Positions 50,628 to 58,389 of a stretch of DNA of 64,000 bases are shown here, in pieces (the stretch's first letter is position 1; every line of letters starts with the position of its first letter). The notes below the pieces were generated by a model, which was not told where the DNA came from, did not search any database, and worked only from the letters and a program-made list of their open reading frames with translations. The stretch comes from Dehalococcoidia bacterium. GTDB taxonomy: Bacteria; Chloroflexota; Dehalococcoidia; Lucifugimonadales; UBA3495. The stretch spans positions 1 through 64,000 of the forward strand of contig JAJDTP010000001.1 in NCBI GenBank assembly GCA_022827095.1, given 5' to 3'. Both the position numbers and the translations under genes were made by a program.

Positions 50628-50766
50628 CGTCAGAAGCAGGATTTTCAAGATTTGGGGATTATCAGGATTCGAACCGTTTTGTGATGGAGAACTCCCAATC
50701 CTGTCAAATCATGAAATCACGTCAATCCTGCTGCTGACGATTTTACGAAGGCGGGTACGCATGAGA
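50628..50766. repeat. Family D palindromic repeat
   Basis: CGTCAGAAGCAGGATTTTCAAGATT and CGTCAATCCTGCTGCTGACG arms, then the end motif GGCGGGTACGCATGAG at 50752-50766. It stands exactly where a toxin gene would be expected before the orphan antitoxin at 50772. Confidence 0.75.
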
Positions 50767-50771
50767 GGACT

Positions 50772-50993
50772 ATGATGCCGCGCTCGGAAGACTGGAAGGT
50801 AGGGGCACGAGAACGGATCAGACGTGACCCTGAGTTGCGTACGCTGACCATGCAGGACGTTCAGGAATTGCTGTCCACGGGCGATGAGGAAGACCGGAGA
50901 GTGGCACACACCCTGGCTCGGGGGCTGCTGGAGTTGGAGTTTGAGACCGACGCGGAGTTGCTGGAGCAGTTGCGGCAGCCCATTTCCGCCTGA
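50772..50993 (+). CDS. Orphan copy of the antitoxin-like protein
   Basis: 73 residues, nearly identical to the products at 52075 and 51425 (SEDWKVGARERIRRDPEL, EEDRRVAHTLARGLLELEFETDAELLEQLRQPISA). It lacks an upstream toxin; a family D repeat is there. AGAGGA precedes the start; ATG 50775 is also possible. No HTH or ribbon-helix-helix recognised. Confidence 0.65.
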   Translation: MMPRSEDWKVGARERIRRDPELRTLTMQDVQELLSTGDEEDRRVAHTLARGLLELEFETDAELLEQLRQPISA

Positions 50994-51115
50994 ACCGACA
51001 CAAGGGAGAAGAGTCAGCCCGGCCAAGCCTCCGCCGTGGATCAATGACAGCAACGCGTCCGTAGTTGTGAAAGGCCAGTGCTAGAATGGCGGTATGCCGG
51101 AAGTTCGCGCATATT
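50992..51115 (+). repeat. Conserved spacer between toxin-antitoxin cassettes, copy 1
   Basis: This segment and 51642-51765 differ at only about nine positions, though the toxin genes they flank differ much more. It holds the toxin promoter (51079). Confidence 0.75.
51079..51087 (+). promoter_or_regulatory. Extended -10 promoter, leaderless toxin mRNA, copy 1
   Basis: TGCTAGAAT, then six bases, then ATG 51094. No ribosome site. Confidence 0.55.
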
Positions 51116-51438
51116 TGGACCACCGGGGGCGCAACTTGTTCAGCCTCTGGATGGACGGCCTGTCTCCAACGGTGCGCCGCCGCATTCAACAAATCCTGGG
51201 AAGAATGGCCGAGGGAAATCTTGGCGACGTTCGCGCCGTTGGCGAGGGAGTGGTCGAACGCCGCGCCGACTTTGGGCCAGGCTACCGGATTTACTTTGCT
51301 TGGGATGGTCCAGACCTCATAATTCTGCTTGCCGGAGGCGACAAGAGCGCTCAACGCGATGACATCCCCAGAGCCAGGGAGCGATGGAGAGACTACAGAA
51401 CGCGGAAAGCGCGAGGAGGCGACGATGCCGTTGTCTGA
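51094..51438 (+). CDS. RelE/ParE-superfamily toxin (HigB-like, TIGR02683 type), copy 1
   Basis: 114 residues: VRAYLDHRGRNLFSLWMDGL, GNLGDVRAVGEGVVERRADFGPGYRIYFAWDG, and LLAGGDKSAQRDDIPRA. The pattern GYRIYF followed by LLxGGDKSxQ marks the TIGR02683 addiction-module killer group, likely an mRNA interferase acting at the ribosome. It comes first and the antitoxin second, overlapping by 14 bp. Confidence 0.8.
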   Translation: MPEVRAYLDHRGRNLFSLWMDGLSPTVRRRIQQILGRMAEGNLGDVRAVGEGVVERRADFGPGYRIYFAWDGPDLIILLAGGDKSAQRDDIPRARERWRDYRTRKARGGDDAVV

Positions 51439-51643
51439 AGATTGGAAAATCGCAGAACGTCGCGCGATCAAACGCGACCCGGAGTATTTCGCCCTCACTG
51501 TAGAAGGCGTAAAAGAACTCCTGGCCACTGGCGTCGATGAAGATCGGCGGGTCGCGCACAACATCGCCCGGGGACTGCTGGAGCTGGAGTTTGAAACGGA
51601 TGCAGAGTTGCTGGAACAGTTGCGGCAGCCCATTTCCGCCTGA
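51425..51643 (+). CDS. Antitoxin-like protein, copy 2
   Basis: 72 residues, MPLSEDWKIAERRAIKRDPEYF..., with an acidic C-terminal half (LLELEFETDAELLEQLRQPISA). It overlaps the end of the toxin gene. The usual antitoxin of this toxin group has an HTH; this protein does not look like it, so the antitoxin family may be new. Confidence 0.7.
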   Translation: MPLSEDWKIAERRAIKRDPEYFALTVEGVKELLATGVDEDRRVAHNIARGLLELEFETDAELLEQLRQPISA

Positions 51644-51765
51644 ACCGACACAAGGGAGAACAGCCAGCCCGGCCAAGCCTCTGCCGCGGATCAATGACAG
51701 CAACGCGTCCGTAGCTGTGAAAGGCCGGTGCTAGAATGGCGGCATGCCGGAAGTTCGCGCATATC
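51642..51765 (+). repeat. Conserved spacer between toxin-antitoxin cassettes, copy 2
   Basis: See the copy at 50992. Both have exactly 100 bp between antitoxin stop and toxin ATG. Confidence 0.75.
51729..51737 (+). promoter_or_regulatory. Extended -10 promoter, leaderless toxin mRNA, copy 2
   Basis: TGCTAGAAT, six bases, ATG 51744. Confidence 0.55.
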
Positions 51766-52073
51766 TGGACCGACGAGGGCGGAGCCCGTTTGACCATTGG
51801 TTGGACAATTTGCCGTTACACGTTCAGAACCGCATTCACCAAGTGTTGGCCCGCATGTCAGAAGGCAATTTTGGCGACACCCGAAGGGTTGGCGATGGGG
51901 TCATAGAGCGACGTGTTCACTTCGGCCCAGGTTATCGGATCTACTTCGCCTGGGACGGGCCGACGCTGGTTATCCTGTTGGGTGGTGGGGACAAGAGCGA
52001 CCAACGCAGCGATATCGCCGCATCGAAAGTGCGGTGGAGGGATCACAAAATCCGGACCGACCAAGGAGACTGA
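51744..52073 (+). CDS. RelE/ParE-superfamily toxin, copy 2
   Basis: 109 residues, the same family as 51094 and clearly related (VRAYLDRRGRSPFDHWLDNL, FGPGYRIYFAWDGPTLVILLGGGDKSDQRSDI). Divergence is spread over the whole protein, unlike the conserved spacer. The antitoxin starts 1 nt after its stop. Confidence 0.8.
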   Translation: MPEVRAYLDRRGRSPFDHWLDNLPLHVQNRIHQVLARMSEGNFGDTRRVGDGVIERRVHFGPGYRIYFAWDGPTLVILLGGGDKSDQRSDIAASKVRWRDHKIRTDQGD

Positions 52074-52074
52074 A

Positions 52075-52296
52075 ATGGGCCGAGCATCCGTTGACTGGAA
52101 GGTGGGGGCACGAGAACGGGTCAGACGCGACCCTGAGTTGCGTGCGCTGACCATACAGGACGTTCAGGAATTGCTGTCCACCGGCGATGAGGAAGACCGG
52201 AGAGTGGCACACACCCTGGCTCGGGGGCTGCTGGAATTTGATTTCGAGACGGACGATGAGTTGCTGGAGCTTTTGAAGCAACCGATTTCCGCCTGA
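52075..52296 (+). CDS. Antitoxin-like protein, copy 3
   Basis: 73 residues. Closer to the orphan copy at 50772 than to copy 2. AAGGAGA precedes ATG 52075. The downstream sequence lacks the 100-bp spacer, so the array ends here. Confidence 0.7.
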   Translation: MGRASVDWKVGARERVRRDPELRALTIQDVQELLSTGDEEDRRVAHTLARGLLEFDFETDDELLELLKQPISA

Positions 52297-52332
52297 CGTT
52301 ACAGTCACACAAACACAACAGGAGGCAAAATC

Positions 52333-52707
52333 ATGCGAGTAGTACGGATTGCGAACGTGGAACACGTGCCATTGGGAACGGCGGAGGCGGTACCGGGATG
52401 GACCGGCGGCGATGTGCATCGCACCCGCCAACCCATCATTCCCGAAGGGGAGAGCGACTTTTTCAACGCCAGCGTGGTGAACTTTGAGAAGGGCGCCCAG
52501 ACGGGCTGGCACGTGCACAGCAGCGACCAGATCCTGGTGATCACCGTGGGCAACGGCATCGTGGCGAACGAGACCGAGGAGCACCACGTGGGCGTGGGCG
52601 ACGTGGTCCAGATCAAGGCCGGGGAGAACCACTGGCACGGGGCCACGGCCAACGGCTACATGGGCCACATCACCATCACCACCAACGACAGCACGGCCAG
52701 CCGGTAG
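52333..52707 (+). CDS. Small cupin-domain protein
   Basis: 124 residues, single cupin barrel. Motif 1 is GWHVHSSDQILVITVGNG, with two His and an Gln in place of the third; motif 2 is VQIKAGENHWHGATANGY with His. Binds a metal, possibly as an enzyme of small-molecule breakdown. CAGGAGG precedes the start. Confidence 0.8.
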   Translation: MRVVRIANVEHVPLGTAEAVPGWTGGDVHRTRQPIIPEGESDFFNASVVNFEKGAQTGWHVHSSDQILVITVGNGIVANETEEHHVGVGDVVQIKAGENHWHGATANGYMGHITITTNDSTASR

Positions 52708-52715
52708 GCTGCTAT

Positions 52716-52797
52716 TGGCATGGATGCACAGGATAAACGGGATAAGGGTTTCAGCATAGCGAGCTAAATCTTGTTTATCCTGTTTATCCATGCGAGG
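52716..52797. repeat. Family C short element
   Basis: GGCATGGATGCACAGGATAAACGGGAT and CTTGTTTATCCTGTTTATCCATGC form a hairpin of two arms 30 bp apart. The right edge supplies the GAGGA ribosome site of the next gene. Confidence 0.7.
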
Positions 52798-52805
52798 AAG
52801 TGTTT

Positions 52806-53231
52806 ATGGATCTTATTGATGAAATTCTGGACAACGTGAAGACGATTGCCGTGGTGGGTCTGTCGGACAATCCGGCGCGGGACAGCCACGGGGTATCCCG
52901 GTACATGCAGTCGCAGGGGTATCGGATCATACCGGTGAACCCGGCGCTGAAGGGCGCGACGGTGCTGGGCGAACAGTCCTACGACGACCTGGACGCAGCG
53001 CTGGCAGCGGCGCAGACGGAGGGAGCGGCGATCGATCTGGTGGACGTGTTCCGGCGCAGCGAGTTCGCCGGCGCGGTCACGGACGACGCGGTCAGCATCG
53101 GGGCGCGGTACGTGTGGATGCAGGACGGGGTAGTGGACCAGGCGGCGGCGGAACGGGCGCGGGAAGCCGGGCTGGGCGTCATCATGGACGACTGCATCCT
53201 GCGGCAGCACAAGCGGCGACGGGGCGGGTAG
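52806..53231 (+). CDS. CoA-binding domain protein (YccU-like)
   Basis: 141 residues, Rossmann-like CoA-binding fold: KTIAVVGLSDNPARDSHGVSRYMQSQGYRIIPVNP, IDLVDVFRRSEF, VWMQDGV and VIMDDCI. Conserved but of uncertain role, perhaps CoA or thiol related. ATG 52806 has GAGGA upstream; an earlier GTG at 52800 is less suitable. Confidence 0.85.
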   Translation: MDLIDEILDNVKTIAVVGLSDNPARDSHGVSRYMQSQGYRIIPVNPALKGATVLGEQSYDDLDAALAAAQTEGAAIDLVDVFRRSEFAGAVTDDAVSIGARYVWMQDGVVDQAAAERAREAGLGVIMDDCILRQHKRRRGG

Positions 53232-53277
53232 GCACGCGGTGGTCCGGCTGGCAGCGGTCTGGAGAGGATAGACCGGC

Positions 53278-54024
53278 ATGAAGTACGACAACCCGTTTCC
53301 GGGGATGAATCCGTACTTGGAAAGGCCGCATTTATGGTGGGATTTTCACAATGCGTTAATTTCCGCCTTGGCCAATGACATAGGGCCGCGGCTGCCTCAC
53401 AAATACCGCGCTGACCTAAAACAGCGCACAGAGGTTGAGTACCTGTGTGACCCGGCCGAGAGCATGACGCGCAGGGCCCCTACTCCCTCGTTGGAAGACA
53501 CCAACGCGGTGCGGGTTCTGATGCCCCGGGAAGTCAAGGTTACCTGGTTGCAGGTTGAGGCTGCGCCTGACCGGGAAGTTGTCACCGTTATCGAAGTTCT
53601 GTCGCCTACAAACAAAGCGCCGGGGACAGGACGTTACCGCTACCTCCGCAAGAGGGAAGTAATTGCCGCCAGATACGTCAACCTGGTGGAGATCGACCTG
53701 CTGCGTCGTGGGCCACCGATGCCTCTGGAAACATCGCTGCCGGCCAGCGACTACCGTATTCTGGTATGCCGTGGCTTTGAGCATCCCAGCGCGCTGCTGT
53801 ATCCGTTCACCGTACAGCAGGCTATCCCCAAGTTCACGCTACCCCTGCTACTTCGTGACGAAGAGCTGGAGGTTGACCTGGGCGCGATCGTTAACCGTAT
53901 GCACCACACTGCCCGCTACGGCAAGGTCGCGCGGTATCACGAGCCACCGCCGGAGCCGGCGTTTGAGGGCGAAGTGGGGGCGTGGGTGAAGGAACGGGTG
54001 GCGGGGTTTGTGGCGGCGGGCTAG
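53278..54024 (+). CDS. DUF4058-family protein
   Basis: 248 residues. The DUF4058 hallmarks are NPFPGMNPYLERPHLWWDFHN at the N terminus and VTVIEVLSPTNKAPGTGRYRYLRKREVI, then NLVEIDLLRRG. These occur in a PD-(D/E)XK-like arrangement; function unknown. Codon use is less GC-rich than in neighbours. The family is common in cyanobacteria and Chloroflexota, usually in many copies. Confidence 0.85.
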   Translation: MKYDNPFPGMNPYLERPHLWWDFHNALISALANDIGPRLPHKYRADLKQRTEVEYLCDPAESMTRRAPTPSLEDTNAVRVLMPREVKVTWLQVEAAPDREVVTVIEVLSPTNKAPGTGRYRYLRKREVIAARYVNLVEIDLLRRGPPMPLETSLPASDYRILVCRGFEHPSALLYPFTVQQAIPKFTLPLLLRDEELEVDLGAIVNRMHHTARYGKVARYHEPPPEPAFEGEVGAWVKERVAGFVAAG

Positions 54025-54070
54025 CCGGCTATATGCCGCGATGATGCGTCAAGTGAAATAGCCGGCGCTT

Positions 54071-55927
54071 TCAGGCCGGGCTGCCCGCCGGCTGGGGCAG
54101 ATCCGTTTGCAACCCGTGCCTCGCCGTGTGTATCGCTATCTGCTCGGCCGCGAATTGGGTAGCTTCGTACAGGTCAACCAGATCACTGATCTTTTCGACG
54201 TAGAGCAGGCCGTTCATGGCGTTGTGATTGCGCAGTTCTTCCAGCGTCATCCGGTTGCGCTTGATGCCGTTGCAAGTGCGGTGGAGCAGGGCCAGGTTGT
54301 AGAGTTCATCGTTGCCCTGGGTTCCTTGGGCCGCCCGGCGCGCGCGGATATGGTCGACTTCCAACAGGGTTTCGTCGAGGCTGCCGTTGGGCCGGCGGGG
54401 TTCGTAGCCGCAGCCCCAGCAGACCGGCCCGAATTGGTCCATCAGCAGCCGCTTGGCATCGTCCTTCGGGATGCGCCCCGACCAGCTCGATGACTGCGTA
54501 CTCTGACTGGCCCCGCGCCTGGGTTGCCGCAGGTTGTGATGCGGCGCCGGGTCAACGTCGTCCCGCTCCGGCAATTCGCCCGGGCCGATGGTGCGGCTGG
54601 TGGTCCATTGTTGGGGTTCCTGAAATCCCCGGTCTTTTCTCACTGACGCCAGGGCGTCTTTGGTGGCGTCGGTGGTTCCTGCCAGCGCAATGCCGTTCAG
54701 ATAAAATCGGCGCTTGAGCATGGTCCAAGCCCGATATGCCATGTCGCAGGCAATCCACTGGCGGTCCAGATTTTCCGCGGCGATCGCCGTCGTTGCACAG
54801 CCGGCGAATATGTCCAGCACCGAGTCGCCGGGGTTGCTGCTGGCCTTGATGATGCGCTCGTAGAGTTCCAGCGGCTTTTGAGTGGAATAGCCGGAGTATT
54901 CCCCGCCACCGGTGCTGTAGTTTGTGAATCCGATGGGATCTAGGACTAAGTTTTGTGGAGGGTTGCCGGTGTCAGCCTCAGCGTACCTTTTCAGGCCGGG
55001 CCATACGCCCCTGCTGGGGTGGTGAATCAGTCCGTGCGCGTCGAGAGAATCAAGTCGATCATGGACACCTTCAATACGTAGGTATCCGGGTATGATGTTT
55101 GTATCAATCCACCGCGCATAACTGCTATCTCTCGGCAGTGCCCAGTGTCTGCCTCTGGAGTCCACATCGTAACCTCGCCACGCTTGACCAGACTCCCCTT
55201 CCCTCGTGCCGGCGCCGGTCAAGTCCGCAGTCCGGTACGCTCCGCGTCCATCGCGAGATGGGTACGCCGTGGCTAACTGTTCCGACGTTTTAGGCTCGGA
55301 TATGGAAACACCATTCCATGTGAATCTTGAGCCATTGACGTAGTAAAGCAATGTGTCGGTGATATTCCCATAGCGACGCGCATCATTGTGAGCTATGGCC
55401 CGTCGCCAGGTAATTTGGCTTCTGAAATTGCCGGCCTCAAACACCGCGTCCATCAACATCCGAAGGTAACTATTGGCATGGCTGTCGCAGTGCAGGTAGA
55501 TGCTGCCCGTCGGCTTCAGCACGCGGCGGCATTCCAGCAGCCTTGCGGCCATGAACGCGATGTAGGCCGCTTCGTTTTCCGAGGCGCAGGCTTCCACCGC
55601 CTGGATTACGGCGAACACCTCAGGGTAGTCGTCCTCGATGCTCATTTTCCAGGCCGGATGCACGTCCTCATCCCAGCTCCAGATGTCGTCCACACGGGTC
55701 AGGCCCCGACCCTCGTTGTGCTCGACACCATGGGCCTGGGCCAGGGCGATTTCCTCGGCGTACTCAGCGTCGCTAATGGGTGGGCGGGGGTTGCCGGTGA
55801 AGGTTTCGTTGGCGGCAAAGGGCGGGTCAATGGCGATGAGGTCAATGCACTCGTTGTTCAACCGGCGCAGGAACGCCAGGTTGTCCATAATCGCCAGCGT
55901 GCGGTTGGCTACGTTCAGATCGCCCAT
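54071..55927 (-). CDS. DNA methyltransferase fused to a C-terminal HNH domain
   Basis: A 618-residue protein. Motif IV, IAIDPPFAA (DPPF at 34-37), comes first, then the target region, then motif X/I: STQKPLELYERII and DSVLDIFAGCATTAIAAENL at about 345-385. This order is that of beta-class amino-methyltransferases (N6-adenine or N4-cytosine). Residues about 495-575 are an HNH module: CWGCGYEPRRPNG, EVDHIRARR, NLALLHRTCNGIKR, with all metal ligands visible. The fused form may be a self-contained restriction-modification enzyme or have the HNH for another purpose. ATG 55927 has GGGAG upstream. Alone among neighbours; no specificity subunit is near. Confidence 0.8.
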   Translation of the reverse strand: MGDLNVANRTLAIMDNLAFLRRLNNECIDLIAIDPPFAANETFTGNPRPPISDAEYAEEIALAQAHGVEHNEGRGLTRVDDIWSWDEDVHPAWKMSIEDDYPEVFAVIQAVEACASENEAAYIAFMAARLLECRRVLKPTGSIYLHCDSHANSYLRMLMDAVFEAGNFRSQITWRRAIAHNDARRYGNITDTLLYYVNGSRFTWNGVSISEPKTSEQLATAYPSRDGRGAYRTADLTGAGTREGESGQAWRGYDVDSRGRHWALPRDSSYARWIDTNIIPGYLRIEGVHDRLDSLDAHGLIHHPSRGVWPGLKRYAEADTGNPPQNLVLDPIGFTNYSTGGGEYSGYSTQKPLELYERIIKASSNPGDSVLDIFAGCATTAIAAENLDRQWIACDMAYRAWTMLKRRFYLNGIALAGTTDATKDALASVRKDRGFQEPQQWTTSRTIGPGELPERDDVDPAPHHNLRQPRRGASQSTQSSSWSGRIPKDDAKRLLMDQFGPVCWGCGYEPRRPNGSLDETLLEVDHIRARRAAQGTQGNDELYNLALLHRTCNGIKRNRMTLEELRNHNAMNGLLYVEKISDLVDLYEATQFAAEQIAIHTARHGLQTDLPQPAGSPA

Positions 55928-56014
55928 AGGTTCTGCTCCCGGATTTACCCTTGCGGTTAGGCGGGGTGATTCTATCACTGCGTGCCGGCATTCTGAGATT
56001 GCTTGCTGTCAGCA

Positions 56015-56174
56015 GTAAGAGCTCAGAATCCAGAAGGCTGTCATTGCGAGGCGCTTGCGCCGTGGCAATCTCGACGCCACCGTAGCAGTGCCGGTCCTGG
56101 AAGACTCCCCTGCGCTGACGAGATTGCCGCGCTTCGCTCGCAATGACATCTGCCCTGCAACTCTGAATAGTTAC
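56015..56174. mobile_element. MITE-like family A element with 9-bp target duplication
   Basis: A 160-bp element with ends GTAAGAGCTCAG and CTGAATAGTTAC. CTGTCAGCA is repeated exactly at 56006-56014 and 56175-56183. The core is family A. It is followed by a family B hairpin (GATTCCGGCTTGCGCCGGAATGA, 56190-56212). The gap 55928-56425 holds these and the promoter at 56276. Confidence 0.9.
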
Positions 56175-56275
56175 CTGTCAGCAGTGTCGGATTCCGGCTT
56201 GCGCCGGAATGACGGTTCACGGTGACGGGCTGTGAGCCGGGACTTTGGGAGACCCGGGGCCGCGACGCGGTTTTC

Positions 56276-56305
56276 TTGACACTCAAACGGGCCGGCGAGT
56301 AGTAT
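56276..56305 (+). promoter_or_regulatory. Promoter of the DUF1800-DUF1501 cluster
   Basis: TTGACA (56276-56281), 18-bp spacer, TAGTAT (56300-56305); leader of about 114 nt to ATG 56426. Confidence 0.7.
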
Positions 56306-56425
56306 GCGGCCATCTCCAGATGGTTGTCGCGCGCGTTTTTGGCCGTGGTCATCGCGTGCGGAATCCGTCGTTAAACGCCGCGGTTGCGGACGCAACCGCC
56401 ACAGCACCCCCAGGAGGTAACGGTT

Positions 56426-57823
56426 ATGCCCACCAACCAGGAAATTGCCCAGATGGCGCACCTGATGCGTCGGGCCGGTTTCGGCGCCACCTACGCCGAG
56501 CTGGAACAGCGCGCCGCCGCCGGCTACGAAGCCACCGTCGAAGAACTGCTCAATCCCGTCGCCCAGCCTGACCTGGAAATGGACATCCTGGAGCGACACT
56601 TCGTCGACTGGAAGGAGATGAACGCGCTGGAAGTCAACCAGGCGTATCTCACCTACCGGATGATCAACACCAAGCGCCCCCTACAGGAGAAGATGGCCCT
56701 GTTCTGGCATGGGATCCTGTGCACGGGCAACTCCAAGTGCGAGCACGGGCGGCAGATCCAGCTGCAGCTGGACATGTTCCGCGACCTGGGCATGGGCAGC
56801 TTCGACGTCCTGCTCAAGGGCCTGGCCCGGGACCCGGCCATGGTGTTCTACCTGGACAACTGCATGAGCCACAAAGGCGCCATCAACGAGAACTGGGGCC
56901 GGGAGCTCCTGGAACTGTTCTCCATGGGCGTCGGCATGGACGGCCAGGCCAACTACTCCGAGGACGACGTGAAGGAAGCGGCCCGGGCGTTCACCGGCTG
57001 GACCATCACCAACGCCGTGCCGCGCTACCCCTACGGGCGGTACGAGTCGAACTTCATCTACAACCCGTACGACCACGACAACGAGGACAAGACGTTCCTG
57101 GGCGAGACGGGCAACTTCAACGGCGACGACATCGTTGACATCATCGCCCGGCAGCAGTCGGCGGCCCGCTTCGTGTCGCGCCACCTGTACAACTTCTTCG
57201 TGGCCGACGAGGTGCAGGTGCCGGCGTGGCAGAACACGGCGCCGCGGGACCCCGAAGCCATCGCGCTGCTGGAGCAGACGTACTTCGACTCCGGCTACAA
57301 CCTGACCGCCATGCTGCGGGTCATGTTCAACTCCGACTTCTTCAAGAACGCCCGGTTCGAGAAGGTGAAGAGTCCGACCGAGGTGGTCATCGGCACGATG
57401 CGCCTGGTGCAGGACTTCACGTCGCCGAAGCTGGGCCTGCAGCCGCTGGCCAACACCATCCGGTACATGGGGCAGGACCTGATGAACCCGCCCACGGTGG
57501 AGGGCTGGCACACCGGCGCCGAGTGGATCGACTCGGGCACGCTGGTGGAGCGGATCAACTTCGCCGCGGACCAGGTGGGCAACACGAGCCTGCCGGGCGT
57601 CCGGGAGATCGTGGCGCGGCTGGACAGCGAGCAGGTGAATACCGCCGAGGGCATCGTTGATCGCTGTCTGGAGATGGTGGGAGCCTACGAGCTGGCGACC
57701 GAGACGCGAGACCAGTTGGTTGCCTTCGTCGGCAGCGCGGCTCCGGGCACGCCGGAGTACTCGGACACCATCGCCCAGACGTTGCAGTTGATCGTGAGCA
57801 CGCAGGAGTACCAGTTCGCCTAG
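56426..57823 (+). CDS. DUF1800-family protein
   Basis: 465 residues. DUF1800 features: AHLMRRAGFGATYAEL, MALFWHGILCTGNSK, NWGRELLELFSMGVG, and ARAFTGWTI. The family is almost always next to a DUF1501 gene, as here (58632). Function unknown; in other bacteria the pair is expressed together and probably handles a secreted or surface product. No signal peptide is visible in this copy. AGGAGG precedes ATG 56426. Confidence 0.9.
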   Translation: MPTNQEIAQMAHLMRRAGFGATYAELEQRAAAGYEATVEELLNPVAQPDLEMDILERHFVDWKEMNALEVNQAYLTYRMINTKRPLQEKMALFWHGILCTGNSKCEHGRQIQLQLDMFRDLGMGSFDVLLKGLARDPAMVFYLDNCMSHKGAINENWGRELLELFSMGVGMDGQANYSEDDVKEAARAFTGWTITNAVPRYPYGRYESNFIYNPYDHDNEDKTFLGETGNFNGDDIVDIIARQQSAARFVSRHLYNFFVADEVQVPAWQNTAPRDPEAIALLEQTYFDSGYNLTAMLRVMFNSDFFKNARFEKVKSPTEVVIGTMRLVQDFTSPKLGLQPLANTIRYMGQDLMNPPTVEGWHTGAEWIDSGTLVERINFAADQVGNTSLPGVREIVARLDSEQVNTAEGIVDRCLEMVGAYELATETRDQLVAFVGSAAPGTPEYSDTIAQTLQLIVSTQEYQFA

Positions 57824-57892
57824 CCATTGTTCGGTTAAGGTTGCCCCGGATCGCCGAGCGGCGGCCGGGGCAGCCCACGACCGGGGCGACGA

Positions 57893-58363
57893 ATGCGCAA
57901 CCAAGAGGAGCGGCGGAACGGACGCATTGGGATACCCAGCATCAGCGCGGAGGCGTTGCCGTGGTACCTCGCCGTCTATACCATCATCACCGTATATCTG
58001 TCCGTTACCGACACGCTTTTCGCACTGGTGACACAACAGATAACCGGATGGCAGGAGATTCAATACGTTGTCGTTGGTGAAGTGTTGAAGGCCGGCGGAG
58101 TGGCCCTGATAGCATCGCCCGTCATCACGGAGGTAAGCAGAGTGGTTATCGGTGCAATGTGGACCAAACGCAAAGTCGAGGAAGCCCGTGTGGAGGCCCG
58201 TGCGGAAGGCCGAGAGGAAGGTAGAGAGGAAGGCCGGGCAGAGGGACGGCGGGAAAATCATGATCAGTGGGAAACATGGTTCCGGCGCCTTAAGGAGGCT
58301 GAAGCCAAAGGTATGCCCTTCGACGAACCTCCGCCTCCTCCGCCTGAACCGGAAAGCCCATAG
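57893..58363 (+). CDS. Small membrane protein with charged C-terminal helix
   Basis: 156 residues; two membrane segments (about 24-45, 60-85), then a repetitive charged helix (EARVEARAEGREEGREEGRAEG) and a Trp/Pro-rich end (WETWFRRLKEAEAKGMPFDEPPPPPP). Not recognised. Related in layout to the protein at 28920. The end is similar to that of the next small gene. Confidence 0.6.
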   Translation: MRNQEERRNGRIGIPSISAEALPWYLAVYTIITVYLSVTDTLFALVTQQITGWQEIQYVVVGEVLKAGGVALIASPVITEVSRVVIGAMWTKRKVEEARVEARAEGREEGREEGRAEGRRENHDQWETWFRRLKEAEAKGMPFDEPPPPPPEPESP

Positions 58364-58389
58364 GGAATGACCTGCTGGGGAAGTGGGAA

